From Bostrychus sinensis (Eukaryota > Chordata > Actinopteri > Gobiiformes > Eleotridae): a DNA stretch of 64,000 nucleotides. A model generated the notes under the pieces. The model had not been told where the DNA came from and ran no database searches. It was given only the letters and a program-made list of their open reading frames with translations. Made by a program: the position numbers and the translations under genes. Each line of letters begins with the position of its first letter. Positions within the stretch are counted from its first letter, which is position 1. The stretch spans positions 42,313,095 through 42,377,094 of the forward strand of contig CM036243.1 in the NCBI GenBank assembly GCA_020698575.1, read 5' to 3'. Positions 45,145 to 56,287 of this stretch are shown here, piece after piece.

Positions 45145-45242
45145 GTTCGAACACGAGGAATTTGTAAAAGTGAAAAATGTCACGAGATCGCAAGGCACAA
45201 TGTAGAGAAGTGTGCAAAGATAAACTGGAGCTGAGGAGCACT

Positions 45243-46099
45243 TTAAACGCTCCGTGTCCTCAGCGGAGACTAAACGCTGTGTGTCCTCAGCGGAGACTAA
45301 ACGCTGTGTGTCCTCAGCGGAGACTAAACGCTGTGTGTCCTCAGCGGAAACTAAACGCTGTGTGTCCTCAGCGGAGACTAAACGCTCCGTGTCCTCAGCG
45401 GAGACTAAACGCTGTGTGTCCTCAGCGGAGACTAAACGCTGTGTGTCCTCAGCGGAAACTAAACGCTGTGCGTCCTCAGCGGAGACTAAACGCTCCGTGT
45501 CCTCAGCGGAGACTAAACGCTGTGTGTCCTCAGCGGAGACTAAACGCTGTGTGTCCTCAGCGGAGACTAAACGCTGTGTGTCCTCAGCGGAAACTAAACG
45601 CTGTGCGTCCTCAGCGGAGACTAAACGCTGTGTGTCCTCAGCGGAGACTAAACGCTGTGTGTCCTCAGCGGAGACTAAACGCTGTGTGTCCTCAGCGGAG
45701 ACTAAACGCTCCGTGTCCTCAGCGGAAACTAAACGCTGTGCGTCCTCAGCGGAGACTAAACGCTGTGTGTCCTCAGCGGAGACTAAACGCTGTGCGTCCT
45801 CAGCGGAGACTAAACGCTGTGTGTCCTCAGCGGAGACTAAACGCTCCGTGTCCTCAGCGGAGACTAAACGCTGTGTGTCCTCAGCGGAGACTAAACGCTG
45901 TGTGTCCTCAGCGGAGACTAAACGCTGTGTGTCCTCAGCGGAGACTAAACGCTCCGTGTCCTCAGCGGAGACTAAACGCTGTGTGTCCTCAGCGGAGACT
46001 AAACGCTGTGTGTCCTCAGCGGAGACTAAACGCTGTGTGTCCTCAGTGGAGACTAAACGCTCCGTGTCCTCAGCGGAGACTAAACGCTGTGTGTCCTCA
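45243..46099. repeat. 27-bp minisatellite
   Basis: About 31 units of CTGTGTGTCCTCAGCGGAGA plus CTAAACG. Variants are TCCGTGTCC, TGTGCGTCC and GGAAACT. Since 27 is nine codons, at least three frames stay open for 300 or more codons (CVSSAETKR, RRLNAVCPQ, and RLVSAEDTQ on the minus strand). Confidence 0.97.
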
Positions 46100-46628
46100 G
46101 CTGTAGTTTCCATTGGAGTCCAGATAAAAGCTCCAATCGCGTGTCATACAGCCCAGCTCCAGGAGGGGGCGCTCACTACAGTTCAGGTGGAAGAAGAACC
46201 CAGACTCTGGACTCCAGTAAAAGTCTGTCAGGATGCAGGAGGTGGGAAGGGTTCACTCAGACAGAGGCGGGTCCTGGGAGTCCAGGCCTGTCCCAGACCT
46301 GCAGCTCTCTAAAGGTTGTACGTTTCCTACTTAAACTTGTTTTGTAAAATGTGATGTCTCACTTGACAAACCAACTTGTGAACGTATTCAGTCAAATTTA
46401 AAGTTAGTTGTCAGTAAACAGTAGCTCCATGAGTCAGCAGTGATGTTAGCTCCACTACAGTATTCTCAGATTAGGACTAGAGTTTTCACAAATGTAATGT
46501 CAGTGTGTGTCTTGTTTTAATTTAAAACGTGAGCCGTGTACATTTTGAAAATGTTCAGGTAAATGTTAAGGGAAAACAAAATATACTTTTCTTTAGGTTG
46601 AAAGTGTCGGGTCTGAGACAAACTGGCC
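46100..46628. other. Intron 1 of gene G, no gene seen
   Basis: Contains a CTCF-like CCAGGAGGGGGCGCTC near 46158. Otherwise featureless. Confidence 0.4.
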
Positions 46629-47364
46629 CCGTATTTTCCAGACTATAAGTGGCTCCGGAGTATAAGTCGCACTCGCCAAAAAATGCATAATGAAGAAGAA
46701 AAAACGTATATAAGTCACACTGGACTATAAGTCCAGTGGGGGGGGATTTATTTTACAAAATCCGACTCCAAGAACAGACATTTCATGTTGAAAGGCAAGT
46801 TATAGTAATAATAGAATAGAGAACAACAGCTGAATAGGTGTGCGCTATGCTAACGTAGCACATTGATGGTTATTCAGCTACATGAAGCATAAACAACGAA
46901 CTGAATAGGTGTCTCGTATGTTAACGTAATATATTAACAGTTATTCACATAACTATAGCATAAAGAACATAATATAACAAGTTCACCAAACTCACCATCT
47001 CACTCCTAATCGCTAAATCCTTTAAATTCTTCATCCTCGGTGTCGCTTCTGAACAACTCCGCCAACTCCGGAGGTAGACGAAGCGCCGCTTCCTCCTCTG
47101 CGTGGCTGTCGTCAGACTCAGCATCAGTTCCATTTCCAATTATTCCGCTCTTTCTCAGTTGTCTTTATAGCCTAAGTTGTTAGTGGTAATGTTTACATTT
47201 TAAATTGTCAGTGGTACAGGTGCAGCAGATGCTGGGACACAAGCCTAGAGCGCCCTCTAACCAACACCTGAAATATTTTAATATATAAGTCACACCTGAG
47301 AATACGTCACACCCTGAGCCAAACTGATGGAAAAAAAATGCGACTTATAGTCCAGAAAATACGG
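46629..47364. mobile_element. DNA transposon remnant with CCGTATTTTC ends
   Basis: CCGTATTTTCCAGACTATAA on the left is inverted on the right (CCGTATTTTCTGGACTATAA, read in reverse). Internal repeats of the same kind (TATAAGTCGCA) are common in this fish family. On the minus strand about 47143-47006 reads LPPELAELFRSDTEDEE then FKGFSD and a stop, like the acidic C-terminus of a DDE transposase. The family (pogo-like) is a guess. A hAT-like end lies just outside it at 47380-47455. Confidence 0.6.
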
Positions 47365-47758
47365 TAAATAAATGTTAGAAAGCAGTAGCTCTCTGTCATT
47401 TTTGATTTGTAAAAGTAGCTCTCAGGGGAAAAAGGTTGGAGACTCCTGGTGTAGATACCTGTTACCAGTGAGGAATAGGCCTAGTGATCATTTTCTTCTG
47501 ACTCTTCGCTCCTTGTGTGTCTCCGTTTGGACATAAATCAAAGGCGGCCTGGCTGAGTGCTTCACATGAGACCTGCTGTGCCTTGACCGTGAAGCGAGAC
47601 AGAGGCTGGGTTAGGGTTAGCTCCTGCCGTGCCTCTGTGTTTACAGCAATAACTGAGCTAAAGAAACTGTTCTAAGTCCTGGTCAAATGTGCAGCGACCC
47701 GGCTCTACACTGAGTTATACTAACTGCTGTCAATGTCTGCTCCCCATGTGTCCTGCAG

Positions 47759-49339
47759 GTGTTCAGATTGTGTCGGCAAGTCAAAAAGGCGTAAGCCCCA
47801 ATCTGGAACCCCCCCACATTAAAGAGGAGGAACCGGAGCTGTGCATCAAACAGGAGGAGGAACAGCTGCAAGAGCTCCCTTTCTTCGCTCCTGTCTGTGT
47901 GAAAACTGAAGATGATGAAGACAAGTCCTCTGTGCTTCATCAAAGACCAACTGAGGAGAACAGAGAGGAAACTAATGGAGAGGACTGTGGAGCAGAAGCA
48001 GGCTGCAGCTCAGATCCACTCACACAGTTACACTCAGATAGTGAGGAGCACACTGACAGCTCTTCTGACACCGACCACTCAGAAGACTATAGTCAAGAAC
48101 AGGCTCCGTCAAAAAGAAGCTACGCAATGATCAGTCCTGACTCCTCTGTGACTGATGTGGGAGGAACACACAGACCTTACAGCTGCTCAGACTGTGGGAA
48201 GACGTTCTTTCGCAAAGATAATTTACACGATCACATGATCGTTCACACAGAAGAGCGGCCTCACAAATGTTCAGTTTGTGAGAAAAGTTTCAAACGAAAA
48301 AGTAATCTTAAGAAACATCTGAAAGTCCGACATCACATCTGTCCCGTTTGTAAGAAAGGTTTTGTACAGAACACTGATCTGTTGCTGCATATGAGGACTC
48401 ACACTGAAGACGGGACGTCGATGGCAAATCCTGACTCCAAACCATACAGGTGCTCAGAGTGTGGGAAGGCATTTAGGTGTAATACAGAGTTACTGGGGCA
48501 CATGTTAGTTCACACGACAGAGCGGCCTTCACAAATGTTCAGTTTGTGAGAAAAGGTTCAAAGAAGAAGTTCACCTTGTTAATCATCTAAGAGTTCAACA
48601 TGACGTCAGTCCAGTTTCTGAGAAAGATTCTGTAAAAAGCTGTAATGTAACTGAGCGTCTGAGAACTCACGTCGAGGATGGAACTCTAAATCCTGACTCC
48701 TCTGTGACTGATGTGGGAGGAAACTCCAAAAAACACAGCTGCTCAGAGTGTGGGAAGAGGTTTAGGTGCAATGCAGATTTACAGAGACACATGTTAGTCC
48801 ACACGGGCGAGCGGCCTTTCAAATGTTCAGTTTGTGAGAAAGGTTTTAAGGAAAAATGTTTGCTTAAGAAACATATGTATAGTCACACAGGAGAGAAACC
48901 TTTCAAGTGTCCACTCTGTCACAAAGGTTTTACAGAAAGAAGTCACGTTAAAACACATATGTTTCGTCACACAGGAGAAAATCCATTCAGGTGTTCAGTT
49001 TGTGAGAAAGCTTTTAAAGACAAATCTCATCTAAAGACACATATGTATAATCACAAAGGAGACAAACGATTCCAGTGTCCGCTTTGTCACAAAGGTTTTG
49101 CATTTAAATATCAAGTTAAGGCGCACATGAATATTCACACTGGAGAGAGACCTTTCAGATGTTCCGTTTGTAACCAAAGTTTTACACGGAAAAACTACCT
49201 CAACGTGCACATGATACAGCACACAGGAGTGAAACCTTACGTCTGTTCAGTTTGTGAGAAAGGTTTTATTAAAAAGGAATCTCTGAGGAAACATATGAGG
49301 ACTCACCCAGAAGACTCGACTCCAGACCAGACTTCCTAG
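47759..49339 (+). pseudogene. ZNF gene G, last exon: about 12 fingers, one frameshift
   Basis: The acceptor CATGTGTCCTGCAG ends at 47758. Phase-1 joining to 43544 gives Gly and VQIVSASQKGVSPNLEPPHI. The acidic block and first three fingers are close to gene C. After finger 4, CGGCCTTCACAAATG carries one extra T (48528/48529) against CGGCCTCACAAATG, giving a stop at 48547. With that base ignored the frame stays open to 49339. One finger there is dead (HDVSPVSEKDSV: both cysteines became serine); seven good fingers follow. Together with the exon-1 insertion this points to a pseudogene of recent date. Confidence 0.8.
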
Positions 49340-49348
49340 GAAACCAGT

Positions 49349-49675
49349 TCTACTACGACAAATCCTTCTGTGAACGATGTGGAAGGAACCGTCAAACCTT
49401 ACAGGTGCTCAGAGTGCGGAAAGGAGTTCGAGAAATGCTCAGATTTACAGAGTCATGAGTTAATTCACACCGGAGAGAGGCCTTACAGTTGTTCAGTTTG
49501 TGAGAAATGTTTCAAATGAGAAGAGGTTTGAAGGACTTTGTGACCGTTCACACAGATAAACCCTTCAGCTGTTCAGTTTGTCAAAATGTTTTAAACTGAA
49601 AAGTTGTCTCAACGGCCTTGTGAGATTTGACACGGGGGAATCTTACAGCTGTTCAGGTGGCAGATACAGTTTTAC
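49349..49675 (+). pseudogene. Further broken fingers after gene G
   Basis: YRCSECGKEFEKCSDLQSHE then LIHTGERPYSCSVCEKCFK and a stop, then shifted finger pieces (FSCSVCQNVLN). These show that the ancestral array was longer. Confidence 0.7.
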
Positions 49676-49677
49676 AG

Positions 49678-50100
49678 AGATGGTTTTATTTATTTTATTT
49701 ATTTCAAGCAAGTGAATAGTTCATGGGCAAATAACAACAAAACACAAGGCTGAGAAAAAACAACATAAAAATAATAAATTGTGTAATAAGATTCATAACA
49801 TTAATTTTAGCAAAACAATAAGTTATAATAAACTCACAATGTGTTATATTTAAAAAAAAAAAGGCATTATCTAATGAACAATAAGCGCATACCAACGATG
49901 GTAAGATCAGAGTCGTGAACGTAAAATAACAAGCCCCGCCCTCTCTGTTCTGTGACCTGACCATATTTTTGTAAAGTGACTTGAATCTGTGAATATTTTG
50001 GCGTTGCTTGTGTTCAGGGGGGATCTTACAGCTGTTCAGTTGGCAGATACAGGGTGTGAAGAGACTGTTTTCTGGCTGTGTCTCTGCTGCTCTGAGCTCT
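49678..50100. other. Spacer G-H with dispersed-repeat debris
   Basis: Begins with (TTTAT)n. The CTTACAGCTGTTCAG piece of a finger relic at 49645 reappears at 50028, suggesting a TE insertion with flanking duplication or a small tandem copy. Confidence 0.4.
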
Positions 50101-50104
50101 ACAG

Positions 50105-50119
50105 CCACCGGGGGGCGCC
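50105..50119 (+). promoter_or_regulatory. CTCF-like motif
   Basis: CCACCGGGGGGCGCC fits the CTCF core with one mismatch (G for A). No gene is nearby. Confidence 0.3.
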
Positions 50120-50447
50120 ACTGTATTCCCTGCTGTATTAACTTTAACTTTGCTTTTCGACTGAGTTTGTTTTTGGTTATTTCTGTAAATAAGCCACGCA
50201 CTTTGGTTCTGTCCCACAGAGCAACAAACCAAGGCGGCCATGTCTAAAATGAATGCACTACATCAGCCGTTCCCAAAGTCAGGTCCTCCTTAAATTTACC
50301 AAAATCCCACGCAGACCCCAACAAAACAACTTCCCTCCATTCCAAACTTTATTTTCATGTTTTTCTCCATATATTTCTATAAAAACATTACAAAAGACAC
50401 TGACTATTGGCTAAAAAGTGTTTTAAAGTTAGATTTTTAAACAAAAA

Positions 50448-50928
50448 CACAGTAAAAAAAATAAAATAAAATGCTGCAAAAACTCAACTCAAGGCAAAGG
50501 ATCCCTCAAGAGTTTTGGGGCCAACTCAAAATCTCAAGTTTTCCACATTTTCACTTAATTTGATGTTCATACGTCTAAAAACTTTTCTAATTTTTAAGTT
50601 TTTCTCTCTATCATTATTTTTTTACTCATCTTACAGCCAACTTACAGAGTTCAGAAAAAGGTTTGTTAAATGTAGTATATTTAGTTTTTATTATTATCAA
50701 TAATACTTTTTCTGAACAGTGGAGTCAGTTCGCTGTAAGATGAGCTGGAAAAAATAAAGATAGTGAGTAAAACTTAAAGTTTCAAGTTTTTAGATGTATG
50801 AACGTTAAATCTGGTGAGTAAAAAAATATTAGTTGTTGAAAACTTGAGATTTTGAGTTGATCACCAAAACTCAAAACTCTTGAGGGATCCTGTTGCCTTG
50901 AGTTTTTGCAGCATTGTTTTTTACAGTG
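50448..50928. mobile_element. Palindromic miniature element (arms ~200 bp)
   Basis: CACAGTAAAAAA at the left end and TTTTTTACAGTG at the right end. The left half (ATGCTGCAAAAACTCAACTC, 50471 on) is mirrored by the right half (GAGTTTTTGCAGCAT, ending 50914), including GATCCCTCAAGAGTTTT and AACTCAAAATCTCAAG. Nearly the whole element can fold on itself. Confidence 0.8.
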
Positions 50929-50930
50929 CA

Positions 50931-51257
50931 CTGGTGAGAGCTGGTTTATATTCTTCTAGGAAGGAGGAGTTTAGACCTGAAACTAAATTCTATTGGTCAA
51001 TGTGACCATGAATAGCCTGAGTGGTTTGGGGTCATTAGGAGTCCTTTGTCCTCAGCTGGAGTTAGTGGCAGAGTGGTTAACCCTCCCCAGCCTGGGCAGC
51101 TCCTTCAGATGTAAATGACCTGAGTGAAACTGGTTTGTTTTGTTTGGGTTTCAGGAGACTGTTGTAGACAGAAGGAAGGTTGGATCTGAGACCAATAGAA
51201 TTTAGTTTCAGGTCTAAACTCCTCCTTCCTAGAAGAATATAAACCAGCTCTCACCAG
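50931..51257. repeat. Perfect 68-bp inverted repeat with 191-bp loop
   Basis: 50931-50998 (CTGGTGAGAGCTGGTTTATA onward) is the exact reverse complement of 51190-51257. It starts two bases after the palindromic miniature element. Perfect identity suggests recent origin or conversion between the arms. Confidence 0.9.
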
Positions 51258-51269
51258 TTCATTTCAGAG

Positions 51270-51303
51270 CTGAGAAAGCCTCTTGGATAAGAGGTGAAAC
51301 GTC
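51270..51303 (+). ncRNA. Hammerhead-like fold in a dispersed repeat (weak)
   Basis: CTGAGAA, a CCTCTT/AAGAGG stem, then GAAACGTC resembles a hammerhead core in altered order (CUGANGA would be needed). It follows the 68-bp inverted repeat within a common fish repeat. Confidence 0.2.
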
Positions 51304-51309
51304 TTCAAC

Positions 51310-51906
51310 TTGAAAAATCTAATCCAGATGACTGCTTTTTAACTTTTGTTGCGATGCATTTACCCTGGACGAGTGAGAGTCTTCACAGACGGTGCATTGC
51401 AAACTCAATTTCTTTTTATGTACCTAAAGATCCAAAAACATATTTCAGTTTAGAATGATGTATCAAAAATCATTATTAGAGAAAAACCTGAGTGAGGAAA
51501 GGTGTCAGGACTTTTATTGATATTGTTACAGTGTGGTTTGTTTGGAAACAGTTTTAGTAGATTTTGTTTGTACAGATTGCTGATTATGATCATGGAGAAC
51601 ATAAAAATTGTATAAAAGGGGTAGAAATAAATAAGCTTAGCTTCATTCTGCTCCTTTTCAACATTAAATACTTTGTTTTTTTCTCTTTAAAAATATGAAA
51701 TATATATCTGTTTTCTGTATGCCTTAAACTAATGACTCTAATTTTGGGGGATTTTTTTGTTAATGTATATTGTATTTTTGTTCAATAAATTCATTCATTC
51801 ATTTAAGCTACAGCAAGACTCTTTAGAAATGAACAGAAAACAGAAATCCTGCTGCTGTTCGTCAGAAATTATTTACAGAACAAAATACTCTCAATAAAAA
51901 CCTCAG
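51310..51906. other. Spacer before gene H, no gene seen
   Basis: LINE-UTR-like AT-rich sequence ending GTTCAATAAATTCATTCATT near 51800. No coding signal. Confidence 0.4.
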
Positions 51907-52277
51907 AGAGACCTTACGTCTGTTCAGTTTGTGACAAAGGTTTGAGCCTAGAAAGAAGTGGCTTGGGTACTTGGGCATAGATTTTTATGCTGGATGCCCT
52001 TCCCACAGGGAAGTTGAACCCCTGACCTGGCCCAGAGGCAGAAGAACTCACCACAGCTCTACAGGGAGCTGAGGCTCTGAAAGCTCTGGAGAAGAACTAG
52101 TGACCAAGAAGAAGTCTGGGGTTTTTGCTGAAGAGGTTTTACTCAAGAATCTGCTCAGAGGAGAGGCCTTTCAGCTGCACAGTCTGTTGAAAACTATTTT
52201 AATTATTGATTAGATTAATTTGACACAAAATACCAGCTCCTGCAGCTTTTGGAGCGGCTTCACCCAGAGCTGGGGCG
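51907..52277. repeat. Segmental duplicate, copy 2 (partner 21938-22300)
   Basis: Nearly identical to the sequence before gene C, beginning in a finger relic (GAGAGACCTTACGTCTGTTC) and ending GAGCTGGGG. Confidence 0.8.
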
Positions 52278-52280
52278 TTT

Positions 52281-52805
52281 AGTGATGGGTCGGTGGTGAA
52301 CGAGCCGCTACAGAGAGCCGCTCCCATCTGCGAGCTGTTCTTCTTCTGAAAGGATCTTTTCAAAAACAGGACAGTAAATAACAGAGAGAAGAAACCAGAT
52401 CAGCAGTGAGAGTTGATGGAGGTTTGTTCAGAGAGCGGCTGTTTTGCACAAGGCACATTGCAATATATAATTTTTATTTTTATTAGGTTGCATATTAATA
52501 ATAATGAGTTTTTGAGTTCTGTTGCTGTTGTTTTGTGTTTAAAACAAAAAAGTTAACATCTGTTTATTTTTATGCTTAATTATAGTGTTTATATGCTACA
52601 GTACAGTGGTTCTGTGAGGGAGTCAGTTCACTGGGCAGTTTCAAAGCACCACAACTGAATTCTTCATCACAATCCATGAGCACACAATACAACTCATTTG
52701 TCAAAACTGTGATAAAATTGGCTGAAATATAACAGGTATAAATGGTAAAATGAAGAGCCATTTTGAGAGCCAAAGCTTCACTGAAATGAGCCGAAATTCC
52801 CATCA
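52281..52805. mobile_element. hAT-like insertion in the promoter of gene H
   Basis: The other MAEV blocks read GAGCTGGGGCTTTTCCCTGTG. Here the sequence breaks after GAGCTGGGGCGTTT, about 525 bases intervene, and CCCTGTG resumes at 52808. The insert begins AGTGATGGGTCGG and ends CCCATCATT, inverted ends of a known fish hAT-like type. Confidence 0.7.
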
Positions 52806-52944
52806 TTCCCTGTGTTTTTAAACAGGCAGCTGTCAGGACGCCCGCAGTGAACTCGTGAGGACCCCTGTGTGATTAGCTCCTGTGCTAACTGTGTGACAAA
52901 CAGCCCCAAAGCGGAGCCTTAAAGTGAACAGAGCGCAGTGAAAC
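52806..52944 (+). promoter_or_regulatory. Promoter/5'UTR block of gene H (MAEV-type copy 6)
   Basis: Matches the other blocks from CCCTGTGTTTTTAAACAGG to the ATG; its upstream part is displaced by the hAT-like insertion. Confidence 0.6.
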
Positions 52945-53006
52945 ATGGCAGAAGTGAAGCTGAAGGAGGAGACGGAGCTGTGGGATCCCGCGGAGCACAA
53001 CAACAG
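52945..53006 (+). CDS. ZNF gene H, first coding exon (MAEVKLKEE type)
   Basis: Identical 62-nt phase-2 exon; CTCF-like motif at 53018-53033. Joins 53378 over only 371 bases, the shortest intron of the set and probably closest to the ancestral size. Confidence 0.8.
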
Positions 53007-53377
53007 GTCAGACACAGCCGCTAGAGGGCGCTCACAGAACCAAAACAAGACGCTTTTATAGCGAACGTGGCTAAAGTGGCGCTGTACATGTGAGGCAGAT
53101 GTGTGACAGATGTGAGGCCCATGGTCTAAACTGGAGCTTTTACTGTAACTCATCTCTAGTTCACAGAGAACTCCTGCTCCCGTTATTTTGTGACTGAGGC
53201 TGTTCCTCTGCAGCAGAGACTGCTTTAATGTTTACTATAGAGGACTTTAAGACTTGGATTCATACTTTAGATCCAGAGACAACATTAGCAGTAAACTGTT
53301 ATTGTCATCCACTTTCAACTCTGTCTCTTTTCTTTGAAACCAATAATGAGGTGAATGTGTGTGTTGTTTGTGTCCAG

Positions 53378-54905
53378 TCTGGAGCCCCCCCACATTAAAG
53401 AGGAACCAGAGCTGTGCATCAAACAGGAGCCGGAAGAGTTTCCTTTTCACATGGTCTCTGTCAAAACTGAAGATGATGAAGACAAGTCCTCTGTGCTTCA
53501 TCAAAGACCAACTGAGGAGAACAGAGAGGAAACTAATGGAGAGGACTGTGGAGCAGAAGCAGGCTGCAGCTCAGATCCACTCACACAGTTACACTCAGAT
53601 AGTGAGGAGCACACTGACAGCTCTTCTGACACCGACCACTCAGAAGACTATAGTCAAGAACAGGCTCCGTCAAAAAGAAGCTCTGAGACGAATAACGACG
53701 GAAAGCTCCGACCACACAAATGCTCCGAGTGTGGGAAAGGTTTCCCTCGTAATTCTGAGTTACGGCGACACACGTTAATTCACTCAGGACAGAAACCATA
53801 CCAGTGCTCAGTTTGTGGGCGAGAGTGTCGGCTCAAATACCAGCTTCAGATCCACATGGGAGTTCACACCGGAGAGAAGCCTGAGATCTGCTCAGTTTGT
53901 AAGAAAGGTTACGTCGATTACGATTCTCTGACCGACCACATGAAAACTCACATAGAGGACCTGACTCCGGACCAGACTCTGTTCAGTTTCCCCGCGACAA
54001 ACCCCGACTCCTCTGTGACTGATGTGGGAGGAACCGCCAAACCTCACAAATGTGTCGAGTGTGGGAAGGAGTTCCCGTGCCCTTCAGCGCTTCAGAGACA
54101 CGTGTTAGTTCACACCGGACAGAAACCTTTCAAGTGCTCAGTTTGTGAGCAGGAGTTCAGACATAAACACCACCTCGAGTCTCACATGAGAACTCACACA
54201 GGCGAGAGGCCTTTCAGCTGTTCAGTTTGTAACAAAGGTTTTGCTCGTAACAACTGTCTCACTGCACATATGAGACTTCACACCGGAGAGAGACCCTACG
54301 TGTGTCCAGTCTGTGACAAAGGTTTTACGCAGCACAGTATTTTGAAAGAACACCTGAAGACTCATCCAGAAACCTGGACTGCGACTCTGTTAAACAGCGG
54401 GGCCACAGAGACGAGTCTGGACTCTGTGGCCGACGCCGAACGAGACCCCAAACCTTTCAAATGTTCTGTGTGCGGCCGAGCCTTTCAGCGTAACGCATAT
54501 TTACACAACCACATGTTAATTCACACGGGAGAGAAACCTTTCAAGTGTCCAGTTTGTGAGAAGGATTTCAGAGACAAGGGGAACCTCAAAATCCACATGA
54601 GAAGCCACACGGGAGAAAAACCCTTCAGCTGCCCCTTTTGTCAGAAGTCCTTTAAGCTCAGGAGAGATCTTGTGATCCACATGAGAGTCCACACGGGAGA
54701 GAAACCCTTCAGCTGTCCAGTTTGTCAGAAAGGTTTTGTGAGCAATACTTACCTTAGAACACATTTGAGAACGCACACAGGAGAGAAGCCTTTCAGCTGC
54801 ACAGTCTGTAAGAAATGTTTTACTCAGAAAAGTTCTCTCAGGACACACGTAAGAAGCCACAGGACAGAGACCACGCAGGCGTCCAGAATTAACGCCAACA
54901 TTTAA
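53378..54905 (+). CDS. ZNF gene H, last exon: 12-finger C2H2 protein
   Basis: With exon 1 this gives 529 residues. The acidic block matches A-D up to APSKRS, then diverges (SETNNDGKLRPHKCSECGKG). Twelve fingers: three, a spacer (IEDLTPDQTLFSFPATNPDS), four, a spacer (ETSLDSVADAERDPK), then five with canonical TGEKPF linkers. Finger 2 has Cys in place of the usual aromatic (CGRECRLKYQLQIH). All C2H2 ligands are kept. The finger half is richer in synonymous differences from A-D than the 5' half, consistent with conversion of the 5' half only. No AATAAA lies close by; ATTAAA occurs at 55057. Confidence 0.9.
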
Positions 54906-55590
54906 ACCACGGTCACATAAAAAGAAAGCCACATAATGAAAAGGTTGACTCAGGTTGGACTGCAGCCATTTAAAGTCACGTGACAAACTTAATCCCCTGG
55001 TCGTGAGTTTTTCATCGAGCAGCGCTTGACTTAAGAAGTTCGTACAGTTTTTTTAAATTAAATTATTACTGAAGTAGAAGAAAAAGTACTCAGTAAAATG
55101 ATTACTGAAGTATTTCGTGTAAATCTAACTGCGGCTGTCCCAGTTCAGAAATAAGAGCTGCTCAGAGTACGCCGCTGTATTCTGGGGTTTTGTGGCAGAA
55201 CCGCTGTCAGTGCCAAAAGTGTCCGGGCTGCGAGAGCTGTCCGAGGTCCTGCGCGCTCTGATGACGTGGCGCGTTGTGATTGGTCGTTTGACGTAGTGGG
55301 TTTTCATTGGCTGAACCCTGAACACTGAGGTACTGTGTCTACGTTGATTTATATTTCAAATCAGTAAACAGAGGAGTAGCGAGTACGGATACTTGCTTTA
55401 AAAAGTAAAGCGGGGAATCCCTCGTGGAATTTGCTCAGGGAAAGTACGGACACATGAAGGTTGTACTTAAGTAAAGTAAGAAAATACTTTTACTTTACTA
55501 CATTGTTATTGTAACTGTATTTTTTTGTTATTGTTTTTTCTTTTATTTGTTTATTTTTCTGTGTTTATTGTGTTTATTGATACTGTTATT
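54906..55590. other. 3' flank of gene H and spacer
   Basis: Includes pieces of AAGTACTTTTACT-type miniature elements (about 55065-55125 and 55370-55500) and one arm of an inverted repeat (55195-55268). Confidence 0.4.
55195..55268. repeat. Left arm of a GC-rich inverted repeat (partner 56724-56800)
   Basis: CCGGGCTGCGAGAGCTGTCC and GTCCTGCGCGCTCTGATGAC are mirrored at 56724-56800 (GTCATCAGAGCGCGCAGGAC and GGACAGCTCTCGCAGCCCG). About 75 bp at high identity, 1.45 kb apart. Confidence 0.8.
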
Positions 55591-55597
55591 CTACTTT

Positions 55598-56020
<423 letters not shown>

Positions 56021-56070
56021 TTCTTCAGTTAATAACAGTTGTTGTGGTTCAGTGTAAATGCTCTGAACTG

Positions 56071-56258
56071 TGTTGTGTATATAACTTTAGTGTTGTGTAT
56101 ATAAGTTTAGTGTTGTGTATATAAGTTTAGTGTTGTGTATATAACTTTAGTGTTGTGTATATAAGTTTAGTGTTGTGTATATAAGTTTAGTGTTGTGTAT
56201 ATAACTTTAGTGTTGTGTATATAAGTTTAGTGTTGTGTATATAAGTTTAGTGTTGTGT
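56071..56258. repeat. 20-bp tandem repeat with 60-bp higher order
   Basis: Nine units of TGTTGTGTATATAAGTTTAG. The base before TTTAG alternates C, G, G in a strict three-unit cycle, giving a 60-bp period. Confidence 0.95.
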
Positions 56259-56287
56259 GTATTGCTGTGCACTGCCCACACCTGTAG

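Noticed and set aside
44575..45234. ATG-started (Lys-Leu)n frame of 219 codons
   Set aside because: Product of the hexamer array; opposite-strand frame is equally open, no domain or splice context.
45142..46312. Three open frames of over 300 codons in the 27-bp array
   Set aside because: Nine-codon repeat unit without stops explains them; no homology or exon signals. Kept only as a low-probability finding.
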